DNA of 64,000 nucleotides from an uncultured Prevotella sp. Its GTDB lineage: Bacteria; Bacteroidota; Bacteroidia; Bacteroidales; Bacteroidaceae. The notes beneath the pieces were generated by a model that had not been told where the DNA came from, did no database searches, and was given only the letters and a program-made list of their open reading frames with translations. Positions 26,257-34,832 of the stretch are shown here, in pieces (position 1 is the stretch's first letter; every line of letters starts with the position of its first letter). Where the stretch lies: NCBI GenBank assembly GCA_937898715.1, contig CALEKA010000121.1, positions 1 to 64,000 of the forward strand. The letters run 5' to 3'. A program made the translations under genes and the position numbers.

Positions 26257-26300
26257 AATGCCCAAGGACTGCAACGGTAAGGCTGCAGCCCTTGGGCATT
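26257..26300. terminator. 17-bp hairpin between exbB and the kinase gene
   Basis: AATGCCCAAGGACTGCA pairs with TGCAGCCCTTGGGCATT with one mismatch. It lies 93 bases behind the kinase stop. No T-run follows on either strand, so termination is uncertain. The rest of 26034-26392 shows only the exbB promoter region. Confidence 0.5.
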
Positions 26301-26392
26301 GTTATCAAGAAATGGGCAAGATTTGCTTAGCCTTTTGCCTATACGGGGTCCGACGTGCAAAAAAACAACATATTTACCCGCTCGGTTCTTTT

Positions 26393-27991
26393 TTAGATTT
26401 CTTCTGAGAAGGAACCATCTGGGTTGTACCATTTCCCTTTGTAAGGACTGCCTTCTTTGAATGTTCCTTTAAAGCAGGAACCATCTTTTAGCGTATAAAT
26501 GCCTTGGTCGTAGTAGCCTTTGATGAAAGTACCTTTATATACATCCCCATTGTCAAATTTCAGCGTGGCATTGCCCGTCTGGTCGTCGCACAGCCCATCG
26601 GTAAAATATCCTGTGTAGGTGGCGGCTGGAATACTGCCATATTTTTCAAATTTTGCTGTGCCTTGGCCCTGAGGCAGAGCACCAATGGTGTCGGCTATGC
26701 TGCCGGTGAAGGCATAGTTTCGCATATTTTTTGGGCCAGATTTGACAGATACCATCAAGTTTGTTACTGATTTTTCAGGTACTTCTGCTGCCACACTGTC
26801 ACTGTCAACAGCCGCCATTGAAACGTCATTGGCTTCAGTTTGATTATGCCACATGCCGTAGCCAAAGGCAGCGATAATGACGATGGCCAAAACGCCGCCA
26901 ATGACGGGTACTTTGTTTGACTTACCATTTTTGTTTGGGGACGGCTCCCGTGTGTGGTTAGTTGGGTCTTGTGTGGTAGCCTTGAAGTTTTTGTCACCTT
27001 TCAAGATGGTATCGCCATCGCCTTCATCGGTCGTTGTGTTGGTAGCAGATTGCTTTGATTTTTGAAAGGGGACTTTTGTTTGAGGCTTTGTGGGTGTTTC
27101 GGTCAGAAATTGTTTGACATCCGCCACGCATTGCGGGCGCATCTTGCGGTTCGGCTTCATGAGCCACATGATGAGTTCGGCAGTCTTTTTGCTTACGGTA
27201 GTAGGTAACTTGAGAGCTTCTGCTGCATCTTCGTCAATGTCTGAAGGTGAGGGCGGTTGTTGCAGTGTGAGCAGGTGGTAAAGCGTAGCACCGAGTGAGT
27301 AGAGGTCTGTCCAAGGGCCAAACTTTTCGATGTTCTGTTCCATTTGTTCAGACGGGGCATAGCCAGAGGTGCAAGCCAGGACTGATGAGGTAGACAGAGA
27401 GTTGCCCTCGGCATTGCGTAACTGTTTGCTTGCACCAAAGTCGATGAGTTGCACATTGTCCTTGTCATCAACCATGATGTTGGCTGGCTTGAGGTCGAGA
27501 TGCCAGATGCCCTCGTTGTGTACCGTTTCAAGGGCGTCAAGCGTCTGCGATAGTATGGGCATTATTTCTGCCTCTGTCATTGGCTGGTGTGTGCGCTTGA
27601 GACGGTTAGAGAGGCTTTCGCCCTCGATAAAGTTCATCACATAGTAGGTGGTGCCGTTTTCGTCGAACAGGTCGTACACGCGTACGATATGCTTATGATC
27701 GAGTTTGCGCAAGCGGCGTGCCTCCTTGCGGAATTTTTCGCGTTGTGCGTTGAAAGTGCGTTGGTTTTCGGTGAGGCTGATGGACACATCGGTGGCATTG
27801 TGCATACGCCCGCACACACCTTTAATAAAGAGTTCTTTGATGGCCACCTTCTCGTCAAAGGCGGTGTCGGTAGCCATGTAGGTATTGCCAAAGCCGCCCG
27901 AGGCCAGGTATTTTTCTATACGGTATTTGCCATTGGCAAGCATGGTGCCAATGGCAAGCAGCCCCTCGCGGGGGTTGGTATTGTCGGTCAT
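26393..27991 (-). CDS. Membrane Ser/Thr protein kinase with C-terminal MORN repeats
   Basis: The 532-residue protein has a kinase domain at about 22-297. It shows a glycine loop (LASGGFGNTY, 29-38), AIKELF with K52, HLDLKPAN with D166, IDFGAS (183-188) and TSGYAPSEQ (208-216) in the activation segment. A charged linker to about 360 precedes a membrane helix at about 362-381. The outer part ends in MORN-like units (YTGYFTDGL, YKGTFIKGYY, FKGTFKEGS, YKGKWYNPDG). H-L-D replaces the usual H-R-D, as in one kinase subgroup. A PP2C gene starts the unit 23 bases upstream, and FHA readers follow the same strand, so this is a phosphorylation circuit. Confidence 0.93.
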   Translation of the reverse strand: MTDNTNPREGLLAIGTMLANGKYRIEKYLASGGFGNTYMATDTAFDEKVAIKELFIKGVCGRMHNATDVSISLTENQRTFNAQREKFRKEARRLRKLDHKHIVRVYDLFDENGTTYYVMNFIEGESLSNRLKRTHQPMTEAEIMPILSQTLDALETVHNEGIWHLDLKPANIMVDDKDNVQLIDFGASKQLRNAEGNSLSTSSVLACTSGYAPSEQMEQNIEKFGPWTDLYSLGATLYHLLTLQQPPSPSDIDEDAAEALKLPTTVSKKTAELIMWLMKPNRKMRPQCVADVKQFLTETPTKPQTKVPFQKSKQSATNTTTDEGDGDTILKGDKNFKATTQDPTNHTREPSPNKNGKSNKVPVIGGVLAIVIIAAFGYGMWHNQTEANDVSMAAVDSDSVAAEVPEKSVTNLMVSVKSGPKNMRNYAFTGSIADTIGALPQGQGTAKFEKYGSIPAATYTGYFTDGLCDDQTGNATLKFDNGDVYKGTFIKGYYDQGIYTLKDGSCFKGTFKEGSPYKGKWYNPDGSFSEEI

Positions 27992-28014
27992 AGTATGGTT
28001 GATGGTATCTGTGT

Positions 28015-29109
28015 TTATTTGTGATGTCGCGTGATGGTGCCTTGTGTGGCATTGGTATCGTTACTGTCGGCAGGTGTGGCAGTTTGCTCCACTTTTTGTT
28101 CCACCTTTTGGGGTATGGCGGCAGCCGGTGTGTTGGTTGCTTGGCGGGGGTTGTGCCAAAGAAAATAGCCTGCGCCGAAGCAAAGCAAAATGATGAATGC
28201 CAACATGACCGCTAAAAGCCAAGTGTGCTTGGTGGGAGCAGAAGGTTGGTTTGTCGAATGTGCGTCGTGGGTGAAAAGTTCCTCGACAGCATCGGGTTGG
28301 GGGGCGGGTTGCAACTTTGTGTGTTCAACTTTTTCAACGTCAAAAGCCCAACATGAGTGATTGTCGTGTGTGCCGCGTGAGTGACAGGCTTGTTTGAGGG
28401 CCTCGATGCGCTTGTCAAAAGGTTGTTCGGCAAGCAATATTTGCTGCAAATTGTTGTTGTCAAGTTGCTCAACAATGCCGTCGCAGCAGAGCATGAACAC
28501 ATCGCCAACTTCCACATCGCTGTATGGTATGACTTTGAATGTTGGTTTGGTCCTATTTTGCTGATGGGGCTGCACAGCTTTTGTGATGACGTTGCGTTGC
28601 GGACAGGTGCGCGCTTCGGCTTCAGTCAGCTCGCCTGCTGCAATCAAGTCGTTGACAAGCGAGTGGTCGCGTGTTTGGTACACAACGCCTTTGCCCGGTC
28701 TGAATTGGTAAATGCGGCTGTCGCCAATGTGTGCCAGCAATATGCCGTCAGTGCAGATGGCAAGAAACGTAAGCGTGGTGCCCATGGTGCCCTTTGCACT
28801 ATCGTGTTGCTCACTGTCGAGGGTGTTCAGTTGGTGGTATGCCTCGGTGAGTCCCTCTTCGAAGTGCTGCTTCATTTGCTGTATGGTGCAAGGTTCAGCT
28901 TGCCTGGTGTGTTGGCCGATGGCTTGGGCCACACAATTGCTTGCCACTTCGCCATGCGCATGTCCGCCCATGCCATCGCACACCACAAATGCGTGTGTGG
29001 TGTGTGAGGCATGGCCAAGGGCAGGGTAAAGCGCGTCCTCTTGATTAGGCTTCTGGCCCAATTCGCTAAAACCTTGTGGTTGTGATATGGTTAAGGGCGT
29101 ATGGCTCAT
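28015..29109 (-). CDS. PP2C-family protein phosphatase with C-terminal membrane helix
   Basis: The 364-residue protein has PPM/PP2C motifs in order: ELGQKPNQEDALY (about 16-28), VVCDGMGGHAHGEVAS (about 42-57), LLAHIGDSRIYQF (about 121-133), DHSL, FMLCCDGIVEQLD and DNHSCWAF. A Pro-rich linker is followed by a helix (TWLLAVMLAFIILLCFGAGY). It should reverse the work of the kinase encoded 23 bases downstream. Its ATG overlaps the stop of the FHA gene by 4 bases, a sign of coupling. It lies in the cluster with no secretion apparatus nearby. Confidence 0.94.
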   Translation of the reverse strand: MSHTPLTISQPQGFSELGQKPNQEDALYPALGHASHTTHAFVVCDGMGGHAHGEVASNCVAQAIGQHTRQAEPCTIQQMKQHFEEGLTEAYHQLNTLDSEQHDSAKGTMGTTLTFLAICTDGILLAHIGDSRIYQFRPGKGVVYQTRDHSLVNDLIAAGELTEAEARTCPQRNVITKAVQPHQQNRTKPTFKVIPYSDVEVGDVFMLCCDGIVEQLDNNNLQQILLAEQPFDKRIEALKQACHSRGTHDNHSCWAFDVEKVEHTKLQPAPQPDAVEELFTHDAHSTNQPSAPTKHTWLLAVMLAFIILLCFGAGYFLWHNPRQATNTPAAAIPQKVEQKVEQTATPADSNDTNATQGTITRHHK

Positions 29110-29549
29110 TTTGCAAATTCGTTAGCTATGTACATTTGTTGTTCGCCCAGTGTGAGGCAGTCGTTGGCATTGAGGTAGACGATGTCGCCCTCGCACAGTT
29201 CAATGCCTTGCAGCAGGGTGGGGTTCTTGCCATGTTCCTCAAGGGTGCAGCGCAAACCGGTAGGGGTGCATTGCACACTGATGATGGCATGGTGCCGGCT
29301 CATGTAGCGCGACTCGTCGGGTATTTGTATTTCAGCGTCATTCCCCTCTTTAAGGCGGCCCACCCACTGCTTGCCAAAATGCAGCTGGTAGGTGTTGCTG
29401 CCAACAGCCATCGACAGTTTGGGCAGATAAGCGCCTAACAACTGTTTGGTGTGGCAGGTGGGGCATTCGGCATTCTTTTGTTCAATGCCAGGCACACATG
29501 CGGTGCTGATCAGGGCACCGCATGCGGGGCATTTAAGCGTAATGTTCAT
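29106..29549 (-). CDS. Zinc-ribbon plus FHA domain protein
   Basis: The 147-residue protein has an N-terminal zinc ribbon (CPAC at 8-11, CPTC at 29-32) and an FHA domain from about 50 (WVGRLKEGNDAEIQIPDES then RYMSRHHAIISV). GR, SRHH and the later N are the phosphothreonine-binding positions of FHA. It probably reads sites made by the neighbouring kinase. It overlaps the PP2C gene by 4 bases. The second FHA protein of the cluster has the same two parts in reverse order. Confidence 0.88.
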   Translation of the reverse strand: MNITLKCPACGALISTACVPGIEQKNAECPTCHTKQLLGAYLPKLSMAVGSNTYQLHFGKQWVGRLKEGNDAEIQIPDESRYMSRHHAIISVQCTPTGLRCTLEEHGKNPTLLQGIELCEGDIVYLNANDCLTLGEQQMYIANEFAK

Positions 29550-29567
29550 ATGTTTTCAGGTTCTTCA

Positions 29568-30575
29568 TTATACGTCGTACAGTGTGATGTCGGCGTCGTT
29601 GGAGTAGTCGGGTAGGTCGGTGTCAGACTGTGTCATTTGTCCGTAGCCACCTTCTACATCGTCGGTCGAGGGCATGGGTATGTGGCTGTCTGAAATGTCG
29701 TGCAGCTCGTTGCCGTCAATTTGCCCATTGTGGTTGCTGTCGGCTATCATGACGTCTGCCTCTCCGTTTTGTGTCACATCGACAAGAGCCACATGCTCGT
29801 CGCCCACACTCACGTGTGCTACGTCTACGGAGTGACCATTAAGGTCCACGTCGTTTTGTACGGCGATGACGTGTATTTCGGGCGAGCCTGTGTCGTCGTT
29901 GTTGTCGGTGGTCATTTGCACATTGGTGTTGCCGTTGGTGAGCGTGTTCAGTGTCATGTGTTCGCTGCGCAGGTCGGTCACTTCGTTGTCATCTATCTCG
30001 CCGTTGTCGTTGCGGTCGACAAATGAGGCCACCACTCTGTTGTTGTCGTCCATTTGGAACGCCGCCATGTGGCCGTCCACGGTGCCGATGGCCATATTGA
30101 TGGTGCGTCCGTCGTCGGTAGTCATGGTCTCGACACTTTCAATTTGAATGTCGTGCTGTGCGGCATAGCCTTGTGTGTGAGTGGCTGGGGTGAGATGAGG
30201 CTCGTCGTGATGGGTGCTGGTATGGCTGCTGGATGCGTGTTCAGTAGTATGTGCTTTTGGCGTTGCAGCAGACTCATGCTGCTGTTGCGCTTTGCTTTCA
30301 GCGGATAGTGTATTGGCAGTAACTTCCTGCTCGGTGGGCTGTGCAATGGTAGGTGTTTCTGCTTTTGCAGCTCCTGCGGTAGTGCCCTCGGTCGTAGTAG
30401 CATGCTCTTGCTCGTTGGCCAATGCTTCGCCAGCCCACATGGCGCCAGCGCCAGCCATGGCTCCTGCAAATGATGCGGCGGCTATACTCTTGAAGTTTAT
30501 TCCCTTATCTTCGTGCTTCTTTTGCTGCTTAATTCTTGTCTGTCCCTGTGTGATGGTGTCGTTGCTGTTGTACAT
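29568..30575 (-). CDS. EF-hand-like acidic protein of the kinase cluster, function unknown
   Basis: The 335-residue protein has a short charged start, then a Gly/Ala-rich hydrophobic segment (about 30-50, SIAAASFAGAMAGAGAMW) and a Thr/Ala/Glu/His-rich low-complexity region to about 145. An acidic C-terminal half contains two EF-hand or dockerin-like loops, DRNDNGEIDDNE and DSNHNGQIDGNE. Calcium binding is plausible. No enzyme motif is seen. It has its own promoter at 30621-30651 and lies 18 bases before the FHA gene, so it may start the FHA-PP2C-kinase transcript. Confidence 0.75.
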   Translation of the reverse strand: MYNSNDTITQGQTRIKQQKKHEDKGINFKSIAAASFAGAMAGAGAMWAGEALANEQEHATTTEGTTAGAAKAETPTIAQPTEQEVTANTLSAESKAQQQHESAATPKAHTTEHASSSHTSTHHDEPHLTPATHTQGYAAQHDIQIESVETMTTDDGRTINMAIGTVDGHMAAFQMDDNNRVVASFVDRNDNGEIDDNEVTDLRSEHMTLNTLTNGNTNVQMTTDNNDDTGSPEIHVIAVQNDVDLNGHSVDVAHVSVGDEHVALVDVTQNGEADVMIADSNHNGQIDGNELHDISDSHIPMPSTDDVEGGYGQMTQSDTDLPDYSNDADITLYDV

Positions 30576-30620
30576 GGCTTAGTCCTTTTTTAAAAAAGTT
30601 GTCCGTAATGTTTTATGATA

Positions 30621-30651
30621 CAAAGGTAAGCTTGCTCCCGCCTTTTGTCAA
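30621..30651 (-). promoter_or_regulatory. Promoter of the EF-hand-FHA-PP2C-kinase unit
   Basis: On the minus strand TTG (30651-30649), 20 bases, then TACCTTTG (30628-30621). The -33 part matches three of four positions. Expected start is near 30614, about 40 bases before the EF-hand gene. Confidence 0.65.
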
Positions 30652-30755
30652 TAGTTGCAGCTTTTTAAAGTATGAAATGTGCGTTTGGCGTGATGAAATC
30701 ACCTTCTTGCATTCCAATTGATTATTGGTCGCCTAAATCCCAAAACTCGGGCCAA

Positions 30756-31367
30756 CTACTTGATCGGCACACCGCAGTTAGGGCAATACTTCTTGCCACT
30801 CAGTACGGAGTAGGGTATGAAACCAAGAAATTTGTGGCAATGCGGGCACACGTAGGTCGTCTGTAGTTGGGCGTTGAGGGTAGCCAGGGCGACAGTCTTC
30901 TTTTCGAGCACCTTTTCGCCGGCAAAGATAGCAATTGCCATGACGGCCAACAGCACGATGCACGACACCATCCAGTTTTGACCTACCATCTGTGTGACGA
31001 GCATGGTCAGTATGGGGGTGAGCATACGTATGGAGTTGACCAGCATGGAGTAGCGGTCCCACTTGCGCTTTTGCTTGTCGTAGTCGTTCCACACCTGTTG
31101 CAGGTTGATGTGCGAGGAGTCGGTCAGCAGTTGGGTGACGGTAGTTTTGAAAGATCCGAGGAAAAACGGCGTGTCCGCCTTGATGGTTTTGCGCATGATG
31201 CGCAGACCAAACACAAAGACTCCCTTCGCCGAGTCGTGGTCTTCAATCACATACGTGTCGGCAGCGGTGCGTGTGAGCGTGGCGTGTTGTGGATCGATGC
31301 TTGCATCCGCCAGGTGCAAAGGTTGCTGGCCCATACGGCCAATGATGATGCTTTCGCCTATTTCCAT
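30756..31367 (-). CDS. FHA domain, membrane segments and C-terminal zinc ribbon protein
   Basis: The 203-residue protein has an FHA domain at about 1-80 (SIIIGRMGQQ, DPQHATL, DSAKGVFVFG). Two hydrophobic segments follow at about 113-133 and 133-152, then a zinc ribbon (CPHC and CPNC) at the end. The usual SRxH of FHA is replaced by DPQH, so phosphopeptide binding may be altered. Its start overlaps the LytTR gene by 10 bases. With the other FHA gene it gives the cluster one soluble and one membrane reader. Confidence 0.85.
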   Translation of the reverse strand: MEIGESIIIGRMGQQPLHLADASIDPQHATLTRTAADTYVIEDHDSAKGVFVFGLRIMRKTIKADTPFFLGSFKTTVTQLLTDSSHINLQQVWNDYDKQKRKWDRYSMLVNSIRMLTPILTMLVTQMVGQNWMVSCIVLLAVMAIAIFAGEKVLEKKTVALATLNAQLQTTYVCPHCHKFLGFIPYSVLSGKKYCPNCGVPIK

Positions 31368-31726
31368 ATCCCGTTATTCTCGTAAAGTCGTTTGATGTTT
31401 TTCAGAGCCTCTTTAGACATAGGTAGGGCAAAGTTGCCCTCGTGCTCAAAGTCGGAGAGCACCAGTTTTTGATTTGTAAGGTTAACCTGCACAATCATAT
31501 TGGCATTGACAATGTAGCGTTTGCCAATGCGCAGAAAGGTTTGTGTCGTTTCGGCAGCCTGTTGATGTAGCAAATTCTCTATGGCTGTAAGTCCGACGGG
31601 CAGCATCACCTTCTGCTTGTTGGGGAACACCCCGTAGCAGTAATTGCCGTAAGCTTCGTAAAACATGGCCTTGGCCAGTGGCACGCGCAAAAGTTCTGTG
31701 CGACGGTTGAATATGGTGTATTTCAT
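31358..31726 (-). CDS. LytTR-domain DNA-binding regulator without receiver domain
   Basis: The 122-residue protein is essentially one LytTR domain: VPLAKAMFYEAYGNYCYGVF, LTAIENLLHQ, FLRIGKRYIVNANMIVQV and LPMSKEALKNIKRLY. There is no response-regulator receiver, so a separate input must control it. Its place inside a kinase-phosphatase-FHA cluster suggests that input. The overlap with the FHA/membrane gene supports coupled expression. Confidence 0.88.
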   Translation of the reverse strand: MKYTIFNRRTELLRVPLAKAMFYEAYGNYCYGVFPNKQKVMLPVGLTAIENLLHQQAAETTQTFLRIGKRYIVNANMIVQVNLTNQKLVLSDFEHEGNFALPMSKEALKNIKRLYENNGIWK

Positions 31727-31835
31727 GTGTGTCGGCGTTGTGTCGTATGGTTGTGTATTATAGCCGTGTTTAAGGTGAATCCGATCGCCTCCTCTCGTCG
31801 CGTTTTTGCTTCAAGCTCTTTCCTTTACAAGGATA

Positions 31836-32762
31836 TTATAACTGGGAGAGGACGAGGCGGAGCCCGAGGTCGTAGTAGCTGTAGTCGGGCGGGCCGCCGA
31901 TACGGTACGACGAGTGGCAGCTCCCGGCGCTGCAGTACCAGCTGCCACCGCGTAACACGCGGCGAGACCCACTATAAGGTCCTGTGGGGTCGGTTTGTGA
32001 ATAAGAATTGTATGCCCCGTACCAGTCGCTGCACCATTCCCACACATTGCCGCTCATGTCGTAAAGACCGAGCTCGTTGGCCTGTTTGGTTCCCACTGGG
32101 TGGGTGCGGCCGCCGCTGTTGTCGTAGTACCATGCCACGTCGTCAATGTAGTTGCTGCCGCTGTATTTATAGCGGCGGCTGTAGTTGCCGCCTCGTGCGG
32201 CAAACTCCCATTCAGCCTCGGTGGGCAGACGGAAGTTGCGGCCTGTGTAGCTGTTGAGGCGGTTGATGAAGGCTTGGCAGTCGTTCCAACTCACTTGTTC
32301 GACAGGAAGGTTGTCGCCCTTGAAGTAAGAAGGATTGCTGCCCATGACGGCACGCCAAAGGGCTTGTGTCACCTCGTACTTGCAGATGTAGTAGCTGCTG
32401 AGGGTTACGTTGTGGGTAGGTTTTTCGTCATTTTCGGCCTCATTGCCTTGCTCGCTTGTGCCGCCCATGGTGAAGGTGCCGCCCGATACGTACACCATGT
32501 TGTTAAAGAGCTTGTTGATTTCGGCTGAGAGGCTGACCGTGCTGCTTTGACTGATAGAACGAGGCGTTGAGCTGTGCTGTGATGTATGCTGTGGTGTGCG
32601 TTGTGGTGTAGGCTTGGCCTTCGGCTTCGCAGCAGGTTTGGGGTGTGGCTTGGGCTTAACCACAACCGGTTTCGGCTTATTGCGCGTAATGGTGGTTTGT
32701 GCTGTCATGCCGATGGGGCAGAGCATGATGAGCAGGGTGAGAATGAAGTGTTTAGGGCTCAT
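31836..32762 (-). CDS. Secreted SUMF1/formylglycine-generating-enzyme-like protein
   Basis: The 308-residue product has a signal peptide (about 1-22) and a Lys/Pro-rich linker to about 70. A SUMF1 domain fills 88-308: MVYVSGGTFTMGG, YYICKYEVTQALW, PVEQVSWNDCQAFINRLN, RLPTEAEWEFAARGG, LYDMSGNVWEWCSDWY, RVLRGGSWYC. C277 and C282 have the spacing of the two catalytic cysteines of true FGE; most non-catalytic relatives lack the first. A sulfatase partner is not in the window. It may instead be an extracytoplasmic binding module for the kinase cluster. Confidence 0.9.
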   Translation of the reverse strand: MSPKHFILTLLIMLCPIGMTAQTTITRNKPKPVVVKPKPHPKPAAKPKAKPTPQRTPQHTSQHSSTPRSISQSSTVSLSAEINKLFNNMVYVSGGTFTMGGTSEQGNEAENDEKPTHNVTLSSYYICKYEVTQALWRAVMGSNPSYFKGDNLPVEQVSWNDCQAFINRLNSYTGRNFRLPTEAEWEFAARGGNYSRRYKYSGSNYIDDVAWYYDNSGGRTHPVGTKQANELGLYDMSGNVWEWCSDWYGAYNSYSQTDPTGPYSGSRRVLRGGSWYCSAGSCHSSYRIGGPPDYSYYDLGLRLVLSQL

Positions 32763-32774
32763 GATGTATGTTGA

Positions 32775-34514
32775 TTATTTTCCAGCAATTTCTTCCATGC
32801 GCTTGAGCTGAAAGCCTTCAAACTGCATGATGATTTTATGCAGTTCGGTGCCTTGGCGCAGTGCCTCCACTCTTGGTGCTTCGGCATAGCGGTTGATTTG
32901 ACCGACGGCCTCGTCCCACTGCTTTTGAGCTATTTCGTCACTATCCCCCTTATGCAGCATCTTTAGTTCGATGATGTAGCTGTGACGGGTGGGGTAGTGG
33001 GTGAGATCAGGCAGTAAGAAGAAGTCGCAATAGCCGTGGTTCAATTCCAGCTCGGGAGCGGTATAGTAATAGTCGTTCAGGCTGAGGTAGGCCATGAAGA
33101 AACCTTGCAGATTGCGTTCGGCTTCAATGCCGTCGCGCACAGACGATATGTTGGCGTAAGCTTGTGCCATGCTGCCAAGCGCCGTGCGCCAATCGCCATC
33201 AAAGGCCATATTGGTAAATTTGTCTATGAGGTCGTTAAGGCTTACGCGGCTCATTTGTTGGTATTCCTCTAACAAATAACCATAGTATTGCTTGCGCACA
33301 TTGTTGTTGGGGATGCCCAGAACGAGTTGCATGCCATGTGTGCCTTTGATGGTCAGCATGCCATAATAGAAGAGCAGGCTGGTAAATATGTCGGGATTGG
33401 TCAAGGCGCGGGCGGGGAAGGACTCTTCGAGCGAAGTGATTACTTGCCCCGTTTCGGCTATACTCTTAATAACCCCTTTGCGGTTGCCGTCCAGCTTGTC
33501 AAAACGTAGCAACTTGTTCATCTTGTTGTAGTCCGTTTTGGTGTTGGGGTCAATCATTTGCTCGGGTGCACAGCCGTAGCTCATATAGTTGCGCAAATAG
33601 TAAAGCACCATGTCGCAGTTAAATACGCGGTTTTTGCTTTGTAGTGCAGATTTAGAGAAACAATATCCGTCGTACCATGGCTTCATGTCATTTATGACCT
33701 CCTCCACATCCAAATCGGCGGGCAGTTCGCCCTCTCCTTTGTAGTAATTGAACATGGTGCGTACGTCGTCGGTGGTAAAGCCGAGAATGTCGTTAAACTC
33801 AGCCTTCATCGTAATGTTCCAACCAATGTTGAAGCCGCTTGTCACATCGTCCAAAGTGACGGGGCTGACGCCTGTCATGAATATGCGTTCGAAGTTTCCC
33901 TTAAATCTCTTGAATGTGTCGCGGTAAAAACCGTCGGCATGTGTGATGGCATGGTACACTGCTTCGCCTTGCTCGTTGAGTATGGTGTTGGTAAAATTGT
34001 CATACTCGTCGATGATAAGGTATAGTGGCAACTCTCTGCGCTTCGATTCGTTGGTAATTTCGTTGAGTTTGGCGCTTGCGTCGGCGAGGCTGTCAATTTT
34101 TTGAACAAAGCCTTCGGGGTAAAGCCTTTCGTAGTCGCGTACAAAGCCGTTGAGCTGTGTGCCAAGGTAGGCATTAAACTTCTCTTCTACTTGATCAATG
34201 CTACCACCCCCCTGTGAGAAGTCCAGATACAGCACAAGGTATTTGCCCTGCAGGCTCGTGGGGTGCTTGCCAATCCACAAGTCGCCGAAGAGTTGTTCAA
34301 ACTTGTCCTTTTTGTTGCAATCATAATAGGCCTGCAGCATATTAATGAGCAGACTCTTGCCAAATCGGCGTGGACGCGTAAAGAATAGGTTGCGAGCTTC
34401 AGCCTCAAGCATGGGCAAGTACATGGTCTTGTCCACATAATAGAGGTTGTCTCTTCTGATCAATTCAAAGTCGGCCACACCATAGGGTACTTGCTTGGTA
34501 TTGGCGTTCATCAT
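32775..34514 (-). CDS. AAA-ATPase-like protein with C-terminal PD-(D/E)XK nuclease-like domain
   Basis: The 579-residue protein belongs to the Bacteroidetes family with N-terminal VPYGVADFELIRRDNLYYVD and a P-loop in RPRRFGKSLLIN (about 47-58). YLIIDEYDNF is a Walker-B-like segment. A C-terminal GYCDFFLLPD...YIIELKM fits the D...ExK nuclease core. The family occurs in many copies per genome; its role is not established, and mobile-element or defence links have been suggested. It lies 12 bases upstream of the SUMF1 gene and could be the first gene of the cluster or an unrelated insertion. Confidence 0.9.
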   Translation of the reverse strand: MMNANTKQVPYGVADFELIRRDNLYYVDKTMYLPMLEAEARNLFFTRPRRFGKSLLINMLQAYYDCNKKDKFEQLFGDLWIGKHPTSLQGKYLVLYLDFSQGGGSIDQVEEKFNAYLGTQLNGFVRDYERLYPEGFVQKIDSLADASAKLNEITNESKRRELPLYLIIDEYDNFTNTILNEQGEAVYHAITHADGFYRDTFKRFKGNFERIFMTGVSPVTLDDVTSGFNIGWNITMKAEFNDILGFTTDDVRTMFNYYKGEGELPADLDVEEVINDMKPWYDGYCFSKSALQSKNRVFNCDMVLYYLRNYMSYGCAPEQMIDPNTKTDYNKMNKLLRFDKLDGNRKGVIKSIAETGQVITSLEESFPARALTNPDIFTSLLFYYGMLTIKGTHGMQLVLGIPNNNVRKQYYGYLLEEYQQMSRVSLNDLIDKFTNMAFDGDWRTALGSMAQAYANISSVRDGIEAERNLQGFFMAYLSLNDYYYTAPELELNHGYCDFFLLPDLTHYPTRHSYIIELKMLHKGDSDEIAQKQWDEAVGQINRYAEAPRVEALRQGTELHKIIMQFEGFQLKRMEEIAGK

Positions 34515-34667
34515 GCTTGTGCTATTTATATTTTGTTCTGTAAACTGAGCCCAATATTGTTTTCCAAATGGTCACTTGGTATGCATTTTAATACTTAAGG
34601 GTGATCCTTATAAATCTGACGCAGGTATTATAAGAATCACTCCTTAAGCTGCTTGTCCGTTGGGGTC

Positions 34668-34704
34668 GCCGACGCGGGGACGCGTCGCCCACGGTATTGG
34701 CTGA
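34668..34704 (-). repeat. REP-like hairpin, copy 6
   Basis: GCCGACGCG-GGGA-CGCGTCGCCC then ACGGTATTGGCTGA. The tail of this copy is the unit of the tandem array that follows. Confidence 0.9.
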
Positions 34705-34830
34705 AAGCTCCCAGTATTGGCTGAAAGCTCCCAGTATTGGCTGAAAGCTCCCGGTATTGGCTGAAAGCTCCTGGTATTGGCTGAAAGCTCCTGGTATTGG
34801 CTGAAAACCCCCGGTATTGGCTGAAAGCTC
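34691..34830. repeat. 20-bp tandem array grown from a REP tail
   Basis: Seven units of exactly 20 bp, consensus CCGGTATTGGCTGAAAGCTC, start with the tail of the REP-like hairpin at 34668 and end just before the lipoprotein stop codon at 34833. Apart from the REP copy and this array the gap 34515-34832 shows nothing else. Confidence 0.93.
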
Positions 34831-34832
34831 GG

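Noticed and set aside
26393..32762. Type VI secretion phosphorylation module (PpkA/PppA/Fha)
   Set aside because: No Tss, Hcp, VgrG or ClpV genes occur in the window. Kinase, PP2C and FHA alone are not enough.
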